Positions 1 through 8,774 of a stretch of 64,000 bases of DNA are shown here, piece by piece. Each line of letters opens with the position of its first letter. Position 1 is the stretch's first letter. The notes beneath the pieces were generated by a model. The model worked only from the letters and a program-made list of their open reading frames with translations, was not told the DNA's origin and made no database searches. This stretch comes from CAWFKW01 sp963816535. Its GTDB lineage: Bacteria; Bacteroidota; Ignavibacteria; Tepidaquicellales; OLB5. A program made the translations under genes and the position numbers. The stretch is from NCBI GenBank assembly GCA_963816535.1, contig CAWFKW010000001.1:248001-312000 (forward strand), written 5' to 3'.

Positions 1-463
1 TAGCGCCTGCGGATACTTCGTAGAACTGGCCGACGGATATCACATCATCAACCTGTTTGCAGAAATCTTCTTTGTGCAAATGGAACATGTCCACCGAAGC
101 TTTGCATGCGTAAATATTGCAGCCCGCGTCATGAATCATTTCGATAAATTCGCGTACCGGCGGAATATCAAGCTTTTCCATCTCTTTGGCCATCATATGC
201 GTAGCAAAAGCCGACATACCGGGCAGCCCGCCAAGCATTGTAGGCATGTGCATCGCGGGGTTGCCAACAGTAGCGACCTTAATATGGTCCATTTTCTTAT
301 CTATAATAGCGTCCATCCCGAAGAATGTGAAGAACAGATTTGCATCTATCCCCTCCATTCTCGCGCCGTTAGCCATTATAAGAGCAGGATAAACGCCCTC
401 TAGCGATCCCTTTGAGACAATTATTGAGACTTTTCTTATCGGTTCAAGATTATTGCCGTTCAT
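1..463 (-). CDS. DsrE/DsrF-like (DrsE2-type) sulfur-handling protein, C-terminus cut by window edge
   Basis: I read this reading frame by hand on the minus strand from an ATG at 463; it stays open to base 1, giving about 154 residues with the C-terminus outside the window. The N-terminus (MNGNNLEPIRKVSIIVSKGS) leads into an alpha/beta fold with two methionine-rich stretches and a GCNIYACKASVDMF motif. The second cysteine of that motif is where DsrE2 proteins carry their conserved sulfur-binding cysteine. Family knowledge: DsrE-type proteins carry or store persulfide sulfur, and many DrsE2 forms are membrane associated. It is the last visible gene of the operon, 21 nt after the TusE/DsrC-like gene, so a role in sulfane-sulfur relay is the natural reading. 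The family call is fairly firm; the exact partner is inferred. Confidence 0.8.
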   Translation of the reverse strand, partial: MNGNNLEPIRKVSIIVSKGSLEGVYPALIMANGARMEGIDANLFFTFFGMDAIIDKKMDHIKVATVGNPAMHMPTMLGGLPGMSAFATHMMAKEMEKLDIPPVREFIEMIHDAGCNIYACKASVDMFHLHKEDFCKQVDDVISVGQFYEVSAGA

Positions 464-484
464 TTTTTAGTTTCTCCTTTCCTA

Positions 485-814
485 TTATATGCATCCCTTA
501 GGTTTTGGCAGTCCGGCTATTTTGGCGGCTTTTTTTGCCGGTCCGCCCGGAAACAACGCATAAAGCGTTTTTGTATCAATGCCGCTTTCTTTGGTAAGCT
601 TTCTTATTGAGGGCGCATCGCCGGTTTCGCTGAATACTTTCCTCATGAAATTTATGACTTTCCAGTGTTCTTCCGTCAGTTCTCCTATGCCGGTTTCTCT
701 TGCGATTTCTTTTGCTATTTCTTCATTCCAGTCCTGTAGATTAACAAGGTTTCCGTCGGCGTCTATAGCCAGAGACTTACCGAGAATTTCGATGGTTCCA
801 ACTGCTGTTGACAT
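485..814 (-). CDS. tusE: TusE/DsrC/DsvC family sulfur carrier with a single C-terminal cysteine
   Basis: This 109-residue protein has the typical DsrC/TusE fold sequence (DWNEEIAKEIARETGIGELTEEHW) and the C-terminal arm ending KIAGLPKPKGCI. In DsrC proteins the arm has two redox cysteines 11 residues apart. Here the penultimate cysteine (Cys108) is present, but the upstream position is alanine (Ala97 in AKKAAKIAG). It therefore resembles TusE, which needs only the final cysteine, although the KIAGLPKPxGC arm itself is DsrC-like. Known role: accepting persulfide sulfur from other carriers and delivering it to a reductase or to tRNA thiolation. It lies 26 nt after the DUF1641 gene and 21 nt before the DsrE-like gene, so it is likely co-transcribed with the sulfide oxidoreductase. 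Confidence 0.88.
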   Translation of the reverse strand: MSTAVGTIEILGKSLAIDADGNLVNLQDWNEEIAKEIARETGIGELTEEHWKVINFMRKVFSETGDAPSIRKLTKESGIDTKTLYALFPGGPAKKAAKIAGLPKPKGCI

Positions 815-840
815 TATTATTGACTCCTTTGAATATTAAG

Positions 841-1539
841 CTAATTATTTGATAAAATTAATTTATTATGATTTGTATCGGATAAACTCTTCAGGAACCT
901 GATAGCAAACGCTATACCTCTTCTCATTTCAGGCGTATTCATTTCTTTGACCAGCCTGAAAACCGAGACCTTATCGTTTACCTCGATATTCAGTTTTTCG
1001 TAAACGTTCAGCGCCGAGTTGAATGTTTGGAGCATTTCAGGCTGTGTGAAGTTCTTCACCGTCTGTAAAATTGCCACAATGTTTTCGGCCAGGTTTTTCA
1101 CATCTTCGGGGCTGAACGAAGTGACAATGTGGTCCATAATCATAATGCCCTCCGAAAAGAAGCGGAAGTAGCCTTTGCGGTCGAATTCATCAAGCTTGTT
1201 CATGAAATCCAGAAAATAATCTCTCGCAAGCGGAGTAGCGTCCTGCAAAAAGTCCTTTAAGCTTTCAATCTGTTGAATACTGCTATCAATAGTGTTAACG
1301 TTCCTGAGCAGGCGTTTGCCGAGGTGCAGAAGGTCTTTGGTTTGAAAGCTGTCATGAAGCTCCTCAAGTTCATCAACCGCAGTTTCATATACGCCCTTGC
1401 TTACGCGCATCAGATCGTCTTTAAGATCTTCCATTTCTTTCCTGTGGCGCTTCTGAAGGTCAATTTCCTCAAGAATGAAATCGAGCTTGACTGCCAGAGC
1501 GTCTACCTTTTTTTCAAGTTCAGTTGTTTCCATGGTCAT
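841..1539 (-). CDS. DUF1641 domain protein, partner of the SQR-like flavoprotein
   Basis: A 232-residue, highly charged helical protein. The first 55 or so residues form a heptad-rich coiled coil, followed by helical repeats with motifs such as LARDYFLDFMNKLDEF and MNTPEMRRGIAFAIRFLKSL. The MNTPExRRGIAFxxxFLK ending is what I recognise as DUF1641, a family commonly encoded next to sulfide:quinone oxidoreductases and formate-dehydrogenase-like complexes. Its start codon overlaps the stop of the flavoprotein gene (ATGA-type overlap), which implies coupled translation. There is no signal peptide or membrane span, so it is probably a cytoplasmic or peripheral accessory subunit. Its biochemical role is not established; I infer only that it works with the flavoprotein. 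Confidence 0.8.
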   Translation of the reverse strand: MTMETTELEKKVDALAVKLDFILEEIDLQKRHRKEMEDLKDDLMRVSKGVYETAVDELEELHDSFQTKDLLHLGKRLLRNVNTIDSSIQQIESLKDFLQDATPLARDYFLDFMNKLDEFDRKGYFRFFSEGIMIMDHIVTSFSPEDVKNLAENIVAILQTVKNFTQPEMLQTFNSALNVYEKLNIEVNDKVSVFRLVKEMNTPEMRRGIAFAIRFLKSLSDTNHNKLILSNN

Positions 1540-2765
1540 GCTCTCTTTCCGGCCATTGACATATGCGATTCCACAGGCAGTTCAAGGCCCTTTAAAAGGA
1601 AATTCCAATACATCCAGCGGAACATCACTTTGCCGTAGTGATTCATTTTAGTTTCTTCCAGAAGCGAAAAAGGCCCCACGCCCGGAAGCGGGAATTTCCC
1701 CGGCAAGGGCTCGGTGTCATAATTGAAATCGATAAGAATTCCCTTGCCGAACCCGGATTCGATAAAACAGTTCGCATGCCCGTCAAAAGATGCGTCCGGC
1801 CTGCGCCCTTCGATGACGCTCATGAAATTTTCGAAAAGTATATCAGACTGGAAGTGCGCCACGGAACCTGCTTTTGAACTTGGGAGGTTTGTAGCGTCCC
1901 CTATAACGAAGATATTATCGTAACCCTTAGCCATCAGGGTTGCTTTATCGGTGGGCACAAAATTAAGCTCATCGCCCAGGCCGCTGCGTCCGATAACTTC
2001 GTCTCCCATATTTGTCGGGATCGTTATCAATACATCAAAGGGGACTTCCTTTTCATCCCAGCTTATTATCTTCTTATTTTCGTTGTCTACCCGTGCGATA
2101 TTAAAGTCGGTTATCAGCTTGATATTCTTTTTTGACATGAAATCGCCCAGCACCGAGGATGCGATGGGCTTTGTAAAAGCGCCTGAAAGCGGAGTTACAA
2201 AATGGATATCGACCTTATCCCTGATCTGCTTTTCGGTAAAGAACCAATCTGCCAGAAAAACGAATTCAAGCGGCGCCACGGGGCACTTGATCGGCATTTC
2301 GGTAATATTAAGGACAAGTTTGCCGCCTTCCCAGCGCTTGAAGAAATTTGCCAGCGCACAGGCGCCTTCTATTGTGTAAAAATCAAAAATTGATTTCTGC
2401 CAAAGTTCGCCTTTAAGTCCTTCAGTTTCTTCCGGTTTAACTTTAGAACCGGTCGCGATGATAAGGTAATCGTAGCTTAAAACGCGGTTATCTTTGAGCA
2501 GGATCTTATTTTCGGCTGTGTCTATTTTTTCAACTTCCGCCATAATTACGTCTGTGCCTGAGGGGAAAAAATCGCGTTTTGGTTTTATGACGTCATTCCT
2601 GTCATATATGCCAAACGGGATGAACAAAAACCCGGGTTGGTAATAATGCGTTTCCATCTGATCTACTATGGTTATGTGCCATTCATTTTTATCGAGAACA
2701 GCGCTCAGCTTATTCAGCATTATTGTTCCTGCAGTTCCCGCGCCTAATATTACTAACTTTTTCAT
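1536..2765 (-). CDS. FAD-dependent sulfide:quinone oxidoreductase-like protein
   Basis: This 409-residue flavoprotein has an N-terminal dinucleotide-binding motif (GAGTAG, residues 8-13), an ATG motif at 104-106 (LIIATGSK), and a second FAD-contact motif FVIGDATNLP at 286-295. Cysteines lie at 136, 161 (in KCPVAP) and 333. The cysteine before PVAP matches the redox cysteine of sulfide:quinone oxidoreductases, and Cys333 is a plausible partner. Family role: oxidation of sulfide to sulfane sulfur or polysulfide with electrons to membrane quinone. An amphipathic aromatic C-terminus (FRWMYWNFLLKGLELP) fits monotopic membrane attachment. It starts 4 nt after the regulator gene and overlaps the DUF1641 gene. 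The closely related flavocytochrome c sulfide dehydrogenase subunit is the main alternative. Confidence 0.85.
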   Translation of the reverse strand: MKKLVILGAGTAGTIMLNKLSAVLDKNEWHITIVDQMETHYYQPGFLFIPFGIYDRNDVIKPKRDFFPSGTDVIMAEVEKIDTAENKILLKDNRVLSYDYLIIATGSKVKPEETEGLKGELWQKSIFDFYTIEGACALANFFKRWEGGKLVLNITEMPIKCPVAPLEFVFLADWFFTEKQIRDKVDIHFVTPLSGAFTKPIASSVLGDFMSKKNIKLITDFNIARVDNENKKIISWDEKEVPFDVLITIPTNMGDEVIGRSGLGDELNFVPTDKATLMAKGYDNIFVIGDATNLPSSKAGSVAHFQSDILFENFMSVIEGRRPDASFDGHANCFIESGFGKGILIDFNYDTEPLPGKFPLPGVGPFSLLEETKMNHYGKVMFRWMYWNFLLKGLELPVESHMSMAGKRA

Positions 2766-2769
2766 TGTT

Positions 2770-3228
2770 CTAATCTTTCATTGAATTTATAGCGTGCGTT
2801 AAATCTTTTATTTTTGTTTTAATTATTCCACAATTAGCGAAGTTTTTGTATACTTCGCACTCTCTGCATTCTTCATCCAGGCAGTAATTATTTTTCTTGG
2901 GAAGCGTCCAGCAGGGCATGTTATGCTCGCTGAAAGCCCGGCAGGCTTCCCCTGATTCGTTGCAGCCGGTAATTTTCCAGCAGGGGATGAGCGATAATAT
3001 AGTTTTGATCCCGTTAATGCTTATCTTGTCTTCGTTTATTGTTTTCCGGATGCACTTTATCCTGTTCAGGTCTTCGTTTGAGTAAAGCCTCTGATTTGAG
3101 GTTTTTTTGTATGGTATTATGAGACCTTCCCTTTCATACATTCTAAGCGTGTGGACCGAAATCTCCAGCAGTCTGGCCGCGGTACTTATTGTGTATAGAG
3201 GCTCGTTATTTGTGAAATTCTGTTCCAT
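2770..3228 (-). CDS. MerR-family regulator with C-terminal two-CW cysteine domain
   Basis: Residues 10-80 form a MerR winged helix-turn-helix (LYTISTAARLLEISVHTLRMYEREGLI). The C-terminal half has eight cysteines in a pattern CWKITGC...C...PCW...C...C..CEVY, which I recognise as a two-CW domain, a small presumed metal- or redox-responsive module. I chose the ATG at 3228, preceded by GAGAAA. A longer frame exists only from a TTG at 3285, and its extra 19 residues lie upstream of the DNA-binding domain. It is the first gene of the sulfur operon and faces clpC across a 308-bp intergenic region that contains a strong dyad. I infer that it senses sulfide, persulfide or redox state through the cysteines and controls this operon. 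Confidence 0.82.
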   Translation of the reverse strand: MEQNFTNNEPLYTISTAARLLEISVHTLRMYEREGLIIPYKKTSNQRLYSNEDLNRIKCIRKTINEDKISINGIKTILSLIPCWKITGCNESGEACRAFSEHNMPCWTLPKKNNYCLDEECRECEVYKNFANCGIIKTKIKDLTHAINSMKD

Positions 3229-3321
3229 TTTCTCTATTTTGTTATATTTACGGATGCTAACATTATTCGTATTTTTAAATATCAACTATTCAAAAATAAT
3301 ATATGAGGGCCGCTCCAGCCA

Positions 3322-3357
3322 ATGACGTGCATCATATTAAAATATGATTTTTGTCAT
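3322..3357. promoter_or_regulatory. Large perfect dyad between the MerR-type gene and clpC (candidate operator)
   Basis: Two nested inverted repeats share one centre: ATGAC (3322-3326) pairs with GTCAT (3353-3357), and ATCATATT (3331-3338) pairs with AATATGAT (3341-3348), with 4-bp linkers on each side and a 2-bp centre. Thirteen of 13 arm positions match. A second, weaker dyad follows at 3359-3377 (GATTTA, 7 bp, TAAATC). Both lie between the divergent MerR-type gene and clpC, as expected for an operator. Which protein binds them is inferred, not seen. Confidence 0.6.
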
Positions 3358-3536
3358 GGATTTATTCGAGGTAAATCATGAATAAACAGCATCCATTTTA
3401 GCTTACAATTTATGGCCCGGAGAACGCCAGTCTCAATCATTGTATATAAAGTAAAATTGCGGTAATTTTGTGCAGGAAAGAAACTAAATTTGGCATTTAA
3501 ACGTTAGATTTAGTGAATTAAACGAAGAAGGTATAA

Positions 3537-6038
3537 ATGGATAGTAATTTTTCCAACAGAGTTCAGGATGTTATTCGCTTGAGCAGGGAAGAAGCCATCA
3601 GGTTAGGCCATGATTATATTGGCACCGAGCATTTGCTCTTAGGCATTATCCGCGAAGGCGAAGGCATTGCGATAAAGATCTTTAAGAACCTCGGAAAAGA
3701 TGTTAACAAGATAAAAAAGGTAATCGAAGATACGGTAAGGCAGTCAGGAGCGACCCTTACTGTAGGCAACATACCTCTAACAAAGCAGGCGGAAAAAGTC
3801 TTAAAGATAACATATCTTGAGGCTAAGATATTCAAATCAGATGTAATAGGCACCGAGCATTTGCTTCTTTCTATATTAAGGGAGGATGATAACCTAGCCT
3901 CGCAGATATTGCAGCAGTTCGGAGTAACATACGAAGTCGTAAAAGAAGAGCTTCAGAATATATTGAGCGGCAAGTCATCTACGCCCCCGCCTTCAAAGCC
4001 GGCTGGTGAGAAGAAACAGGAACGTTCAAAGACTCCCGTGCTTGATAATTTCGGCAGAGACCTCACAAGGCTTGCCATTGACGACAAGCTTGACCCCATA
4101 GTAGGGCGCGAAAAAGAGATTGAGCGCGTTGCGCAGGTTTTAAGCCGCAGGAAAAAGAACAATCCTGTGCTGATTGGCGAACCCGGCGTCGGAAAAACGG
4201 CGATTGCCGAGGGACTTGCTATAAGAATTGTTCAGAAAAAGGTTTCGCGTGTGCTGCATGATAAACGGGTTGTTACGCTTGATCTTGCATCGCTGGTTGC
4301 GGGTACAAAATACCGCGGGCAGTTTGAAGAGCGTATGAAGGCTGTCATGAATGAGCTTGAAAAAGCGCGCGATGTAATTTTATTTATTGATGAACTTCAT
4401 ACAATTGTCGGCGCAGGCGGCGCATCAGGTTCGCTTGACGCGTCAAATATTTTCAAGCCGGCGCTTGCAAGAGGCGATTTGCAGTGCATCGGCGCCACAA
4501 CGCTTGATGAATACAGGCAGTATATAGAAAAAGACGGGGCGCTTGACAGGCGTTTTCAGAAAATTATTGTCGACCCCACAACCGAAGAAGAGACGATTCA
4601 GATACTTATGAACATAAAACATAAGTACGAAGAACATCACAATGTGAAATATGCAGATAAGGCTATTGAATCGGCGGTCAAATTAAGTTCAAGGTATATT
4701 ACAGACAGGTATCTGCCGGATAAAGCTATTGATGTGATGGATGAAGCGGGTTCGCGAGTTCACCTAGCGAATATAGTTGTGCCTGAAAATATTCTTGGTC
4801 TTGAGGGTGAAATTCAGAACATCAAAGTTCAGAAGAACCAGGTTGTAAAGAGCCAGAATTTTGAAGAGGCTGCAAGGCTCCGCGATGAAGAGAAACGGCT
4901 GCTGACCGACTTGGAGCAGGCTAAACTAGACTGGGAAGTTAAGTCGCAGAGCATTGTTCACGAAGTCACTGAGGAAAATGTGGCCGATGTGGTTTCGATG
5001 ATGACGGGCATTCCTGTTAACCGCGTAGCGCAGTCAGAATCGGAGAAGCTTGTTAAGATGGAAGACGAACTGAAGAAGTTTATAGTTGGCCAGGATGAGG
5101 CTATTATTAAGCTATCAAAAGCTATTCGCAGAACACGTGCGGGATTGAAAGACCCGAACAGGCCGATCGGTTCATTTATTTTCCTGGGCCCCACCGGCGT
5201 AGGAAAAACCGAAATGGCAAAGGTGCTGGCAAGGTTTCTTTTCGATAGCGAAGAGAACCTTATCAGGATAGATATGAGCGAGTATATGGAAAAATTCAAT
5301 GTGTCCAGGCTTGTAGGCGCTCCTCCGGGATATGTAGGTTACGAAGAAGGCGGACAGCTTACCGAAAAAGTAAGGCGCAAACCTTATTCGGTTGTACTGC
5401 TTGATGAGATCGAGAAGGCGCATCCGGACATATTTAATATTTTGCTGCAGGTATTGGATGAAGGCGTATTAACAGACTCTCTTGGACGCAGGGTTGATTT
5501 CAAGAATACAATTCTGATAATGACGTCTAATATCGGGACAAAAGATATTAAATCGATCGGCGGATTGGGATTTGGGAATCCGACGGGCGGAGATAAGCAT
5601 GATAAGATGAAATCGCAGATAGAGGACTCGGTTAAGAAAGTATTCAGCCCCGAGTTCCTAAATAGGATTGACGATCTGATAACGTTTAAACAGCTTTCGA
5701 AGGACGATATTTTCAAGATAATCGATATATCAACGCGCCAGCTGTTAAAGAGAATCCTTGCGCTCGGTATAACATTCGAATTTACTGATGAAGCGCGCGA
5801 ATTCCTCTCCGAAAAAGGATACGACCCGCTTTACGGCGCCAGGCCGCTGCGCAGGGCAGTGCAGAAATATATCGAGGACCCGGTTTCGGAAGAAATTCTA
5901 AAAGGTTCGTTCAAGGAAGGCTCGAAGATAGTAGTCAAGTACGTGAAAGGCGAGGATCAGCTTCAGTTTATTGATTCTTCAAAGGAAAACGGAACCCCGG
6001 CTAATGTTGAGCCTGAATCGATAAAAGAAGGCAATTAA
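3537..6038 (+). CDS. clpC: ATP-dependent Clp protease ATP-binding subunit ClpC
   Basis: This 833-residue Hsp100 unfoldase has the full ClpC layout. A double Clp-N repeat (residues 5-145, with two copies of IGTEHLLL) precedes the first AAA+ module, with Walker A GEPGVGKT at 214-221 and Walker [13 protein letters not shown]-type coiled-coil motif (about 415-450, [15 protein letters not shown]) follows, then the second AAA+ module with Walker A GPTGVGKT at 551-558 and Walker [12 protein letters not shown]. Length is normal for ClpC. The middle domain is the short UVR type, which separates it from ClpB. Known role: with ClpP and adaptor proteins it unfolds and degrades stress-damaged or regulatory proteins in the cytoplasm. 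AGAAGG precedes the ATG. The upstream dyads suggest regulation, and a hairpin terminator follows. Confidence 0.97.
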   Translation: MDSNFSNRVQDVIRLSREEAIRLGHDYIGTEHLLLGIIREGEGIAIKIFKNLGKDVNKIKKVIEDTVRQSGATLTVGNIPLTKQAEKVLKITYLEAKIFKSDVIGTEHLLLSILREDDNLASQILQQFGVTYEVVKEELQNILSGKSSTPPPSKPAGEKKQERSKTPVLDNFGRDLTRLAIDDKLDPIVGREKEIERVAQVLSRRKKNNPVLIGEPGVGKTAIAEGLAIRIVQKKVSRVLHDKRVVTLDLASLVAGTKYRGQFEERMKAVMNELEKARDVILFIDELHTIVGAGGASGSLDASNIFKPALARGDLQCIGATTLDEYRQYIEKDGALDRRFQKIIVDPTTEEETIQILMNIKHKYEEHHNVKYADKAIESAVKLSSRYITDRYLPDKAIDVMDEAGSRVHLANIVVPENILGLEGEIQNIKVQKNQVVKSQNFEEAARLRDEEKRLLTDLEQAKLDWEVKSQSIVHEVTEENVADVVSMMTGIPVNRVAQSESEKLVKMEDELKKFIVGQDEAIIKLSKAIRRTRAGLKDPNRPIGSFIFLGPTGVGKTEMAKVLARFLFDSEENLIRIDMSEYMEKFNVSRLVGAPPGYVGYEEGGQLTEKVRRKPYSVVLLDEIEKAHPDIFNILLQVLDEGVLTDSLGRRVDFKNTILIMTSNIGTKDIKSIGGLGFGNPTGGDKHDKMKSQIEDSVKKVFSPEFLNRIDDLITFKQLSKDDIFKIIDISTRQLLKRILALGITFEFTDEAREFLSEKGYDPLYGARPLRRAVQKYIEDPVSEEILKGSFKEGSKIVVKYVKGEDQLQFIDSSKENGTPANVEPESIKEGN

Positions 6039-6062
6039 GATAAAAAGGTTAATTAATTAAAG

Positions 6063-6087
6063 CCCGGCGCAAAACGCCGGGTTTTTT
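6063..6087 (+). terminator. Intrinsic terminator of clpC
   Basis: CCCGGCG (6063-6069) pairs with CGCCGGG (6075-6081) around a 5-nt loop, followed by a run of six T. It begins 24 bp after the clpC stop. Confidence 0.9.
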
Positions 6088-6231
6088 ATTTTTCTACGGG
6101 TAACCCTAATAATACAGGATTATCGCAGGATCCCCGTTTACACGGGAATTTAGGCAAAAAAATATTTGTAATTCAATTCATTTATTGCTAAATTTACCTA
6201 ATCTAATTACAAATCAAAACAAAAACAAAAT

Positions 6232-8718
6232 ATGAAACTATCTAACGGTATTTTGATAGCTTTGCTGTCATTAAATCTGATTTTCATTTCCAAGAGCGTA
6301 TTTTCGCAGGATATTGAAGAAGGCGAGACAAGCGAGAGCATCGCCCAGCGGGAACAGTATATTTATGAAAGGCGTGCCGGCGGCCCCGGGATGACAATCG
6401 CTTCCGACGCATATCATAATGCGCTTATGCAGGCTTCGCTCGTACCAAAAGACAGGAATTCGGGCAGCATGACCGCCACAATTTCGTGGGTTTCGGTAAA
6501 TCCGCAGGGAATGTTTTATAACCGCACCGGAGCTAATTACATTTCCGGCAGAACGAATTCTATAGCTTTCGACCCGACGAATTCCGCCATCATGTATATT
6601 GGCGCGGCGCAGGGGGGCGTCTGGAAGACCACTAACGGAGGCGTTAACTGGGTAGTTTTGACCGACGGCTTGCCAAACATGGCCTGCGGCGATATTGCTA
6701 TAGATCCCAATAACGCCAATGTTCTCTATCTTGGCACAGGCGAACTTAATTACTCATTGGATAGTTTCTATGGAAACGGAATATATAAATCTACTGATGC
6801 GGGCGCTACATGGGTGCAGGTTGGAACTACCGCCGTTGGCTCAAGGTTTTCGCAAATTGTAGTAGACCATACTAACTCAAATATAGTTTATGCTGCAGGT
6901 AGCCTTGGAGTGTTCAAATCGACTAACGCGGGCGCTAACTGGACAAGTATGACCAGCGGAAGTAATTCGAACTGCCTCATAGTAAACCCAACCAATACCC
7001 AGATCCTTTATACGTCGGTTGGAGGCTACAGTTCAGGCGTCATAAGGAAAAGCACAGACGGCGGAACGACCTGGGTTACACAGACAGGCGGATTGCCTGG
7101 CAGCATGGGCCGCGTGCAGCTGGCAATGGCGCCATCAGATGTCAATACGGTTTATGCAAGCGTTGCTACGTCCGGGGGCGCGCTACTTGGACTATACAAA
7201 ACGTCCGATGCAGGAACAACATGGACCCTTCAGGCAAGCGCGCCCAACTATATGAGCAGCCAGGGTTGGTATGATAACGCCGTGGTTGTAAATCCAACCA
7301 ATGCAGCCTCCGTTCTTGTCGGCGGTTTAGATATTTACAGCTCTGTGAACAGCGGAACAACACTTACCCAGCGGACAAGCTGGTCGACTACAAACACGAA
7401 TAATTTTTCACATGCCGATATACATTGCCTGAAATACAACAACGGCGTATTGTTCTGCGGTTCAGACGGCGGCGTTTACAAATCAACTGATAACGGCGTT
7501 ACATGGACGGACCTGAATCATACTTTGTCGACACTTCAGTACCAGGGCGCGGATTATGACCCGACAAATATTTCTAAGCTGTACGGCGGTTGCCAGGATA
7601 ACGATAAAGAAACGTCTACTGACGGCGGAACAAGCTGGATACAAAGAACAACGGGGGATGGAGGTTACACGGTTGTAGATCCTGTAAACCCTCTTTACAT
7701 ATATGGTCAATATGTTAATGGATCTCTTGAGCGTTCAAACAACGGGGGAGTTGGCTTCACAGAAGTAAAGCCTACGGGTTCAACCGGCGGTTTGTTCTAT
7801 AACCCCTACGAAATGGCGCCCGGCGACCATAACACTATAGTATACGGGCAGGCAGATGTTTGGAAAACTTCTAACGATCAGACTTGTTCAAGCGGCAGCG
7901 GATGGACACAAATTGCCACGACAGCGGTTGTTGGCGGAAGCGTTTCGGCTATCGGAATCAGCGCGCAGAATACAAGCAAGATCTATATTGGCACCTCAAA
8001 CGGAAAGATCATGGTTACAACGGATAACGGAACAACTTGGTCTACAACCGGGGGCAACCCGTATATTACTGATTTGGCAGTTGACATTACAAATGACGCC
8101 GTTTGTTATGCGTCGCTTGGCGGCGCCGGCGCTACACATTTGTTAAAAACTACAAACTACGGGGCGAGTTGGGTAAGCGTAACAGGCAACCTGCCCAGTA
8201 TTGCGGCTAACTCAGTTTCGATTAGAACTACAACGCCAAGAATGTTATTTGTGGGAACAGATATGGGTGTGTTCCAGTCTGTTGACGATGGCGCTACATG
8301 GGTATCGTTTTCATCAGGAATGCCAACGGCGCAGATCTATGATTTGAAATATAAAGAAAGTCCGCAGATACTACTGGCTGTTACTCACGGAAGGGGCTGC
8401 TGGACGTTTAATATCGCGTCTATTATTGGAATAAATAACTATAGCGGCGTTGTCAAAGATTTTAAATTGGAACAGAATTATCCTAATCCCTTTAATCCAA
8501 GCACTTTGATAGGATTTGATCTTCCCAAGGAAAGCCCTGTTAAATTAACAGTGTTTGATATAGTCGGCAATAAAGTCGCCGTTCTATCAGACGGCAACAG
8601 GAATCCCGGCCACCATGAGGTTAAATGGGAAGCCGGAAGCTTTGCCAGCGGTATTTATTTTTATAAGATAGAAGCGGGTTCGTTTGTTGAGACCAAAAGA
8701 ATGGTGTTAGTCAAATAG
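6232..8718 (+). CDS. T9SS-exported BNR/sortilin-type beta-propeller protein
   Basis: This 828-residue secreted protein has a signal peptide (residues 1-26, cleavage after SVFSQ). A propeller region of about 700 residues is built from BNR/sortilin-like repeats, each with a turn such as GVWKTTNGGVNW, GIYKSTDAGATW or GVYKSTDNGVTW. The last roughly 85 residues are a T9SS sorting domain beginning FKLEQNYPNPFNPST and ending in a KRMVLVK tail. Export through the outer membrane by type IX secretion, with removal of that domain, is established for the family; the ligand or enzymatic role is unknown. The linker between the strands of the sorting domain is short and lacks the palindromic insertion found in several paralogues here. 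It is a stand-alone gene bounded by terminators. Confidence 0.88.
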   Translation: MKLSNGILIALLSLNLIFISKSVFSQDIEEGETSESIAQREQYIYERRAGGPGMTIASDAYHNALMQASLVPKDRNSGSMTATISWVSVNPQGMFYNRTGANYISGRTNSIAFDPTNSAIMYIGAAQGGVWKTTNGGVNWVVLTDGLPNMACGDIAIDPNNANVLYLGTGELNYSLDSFYGNGIYKSTDAGATWVQVGTTAVGSRFSQIVVDHTNSNIVYAAGSLGVFKSTNAGANWTSMTSGSNSNCLIVNPTNTQILYTSVGGYSSGVIRKSTDGGTTWVTQTGGLPGSMGRVQLAMAPSDVNTVYASVATSGGALLGLYKTSDAGTTWTLQASAPNYMSSQGWYDNAVVVNPTNAASVLVGGLDIYSSVNSGTTLTQRTSWSTTNTNNFSHADIHCLKYNNGVLFCGSDGGVYKSTDNGVTWTDLNHTLSTLQYQGADYDPTNISKLYGGCQDNDKETSTDGGTSWIQRTTGDGGYTVVDPVNPLYIYGQYVNGSLERSNNGGVGFTEVKPTGSTGGLFYNPYEMAPGDHNTIVYGQADVWKTSNDQTCSSGSGWTQIATTAVVGGSVSAIGISAQNTSKIYIGTSNGKIMVTTDNGTTWSTTGGNPYITDLAVDITNDAVCYASLGGAGATHLLKTTNYGASWVSVTGNLPSIAANSVSIRTTTPRMLFVGTDMGVFQSVDDGATWVSFSSGMPTAQIYDLKYKESPQILLAVTHGRGCWTFNIASIIGINNYSGVVKDFKLEQNYPNPFNPSTLIGFDLPKESPVKLTVFDIVGNKVAVLSDGNRNPGHHEVKWEAGSFASGIYFYKIEAGSFVETKRMVLVK

Positions 8719-8737
8719 CAATTAGTAAATAGTAAAT

Positions 8738-8772
8738 AACAGAAAGGGGCGCTTTTGGCGTCCCTTTCTGTT
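8738..8772. terminator. Bidirectional terminator between the T9SS gene and hemW
   Basis: AACAGAAAGG (8738-8747) pairs with CCTTTCTGTT (8762-8771), enclosing GGC...GTC bases and a TTTT loop. It lies between convergent stops and has A/T-rich flanks on both sides, so it can serve both strands. Confidence 0.75.
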
Positions 8773-8774
8773 TG

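Noticed and set aside
74..403. Plus-strand frames over the first 400 bases
   Set aside because: The minus strand encodes a recognisable DsrE-type protein across the same bases; the plus-strand frames are its shadows.
3229..3285. Longer TTG start for the MerR-type gene
   Set aside because: It adds 19 asparagine/lysine-rich residues before the DNA-binding domain; the ATG at 3228 has a better ribosome site and family-like start.
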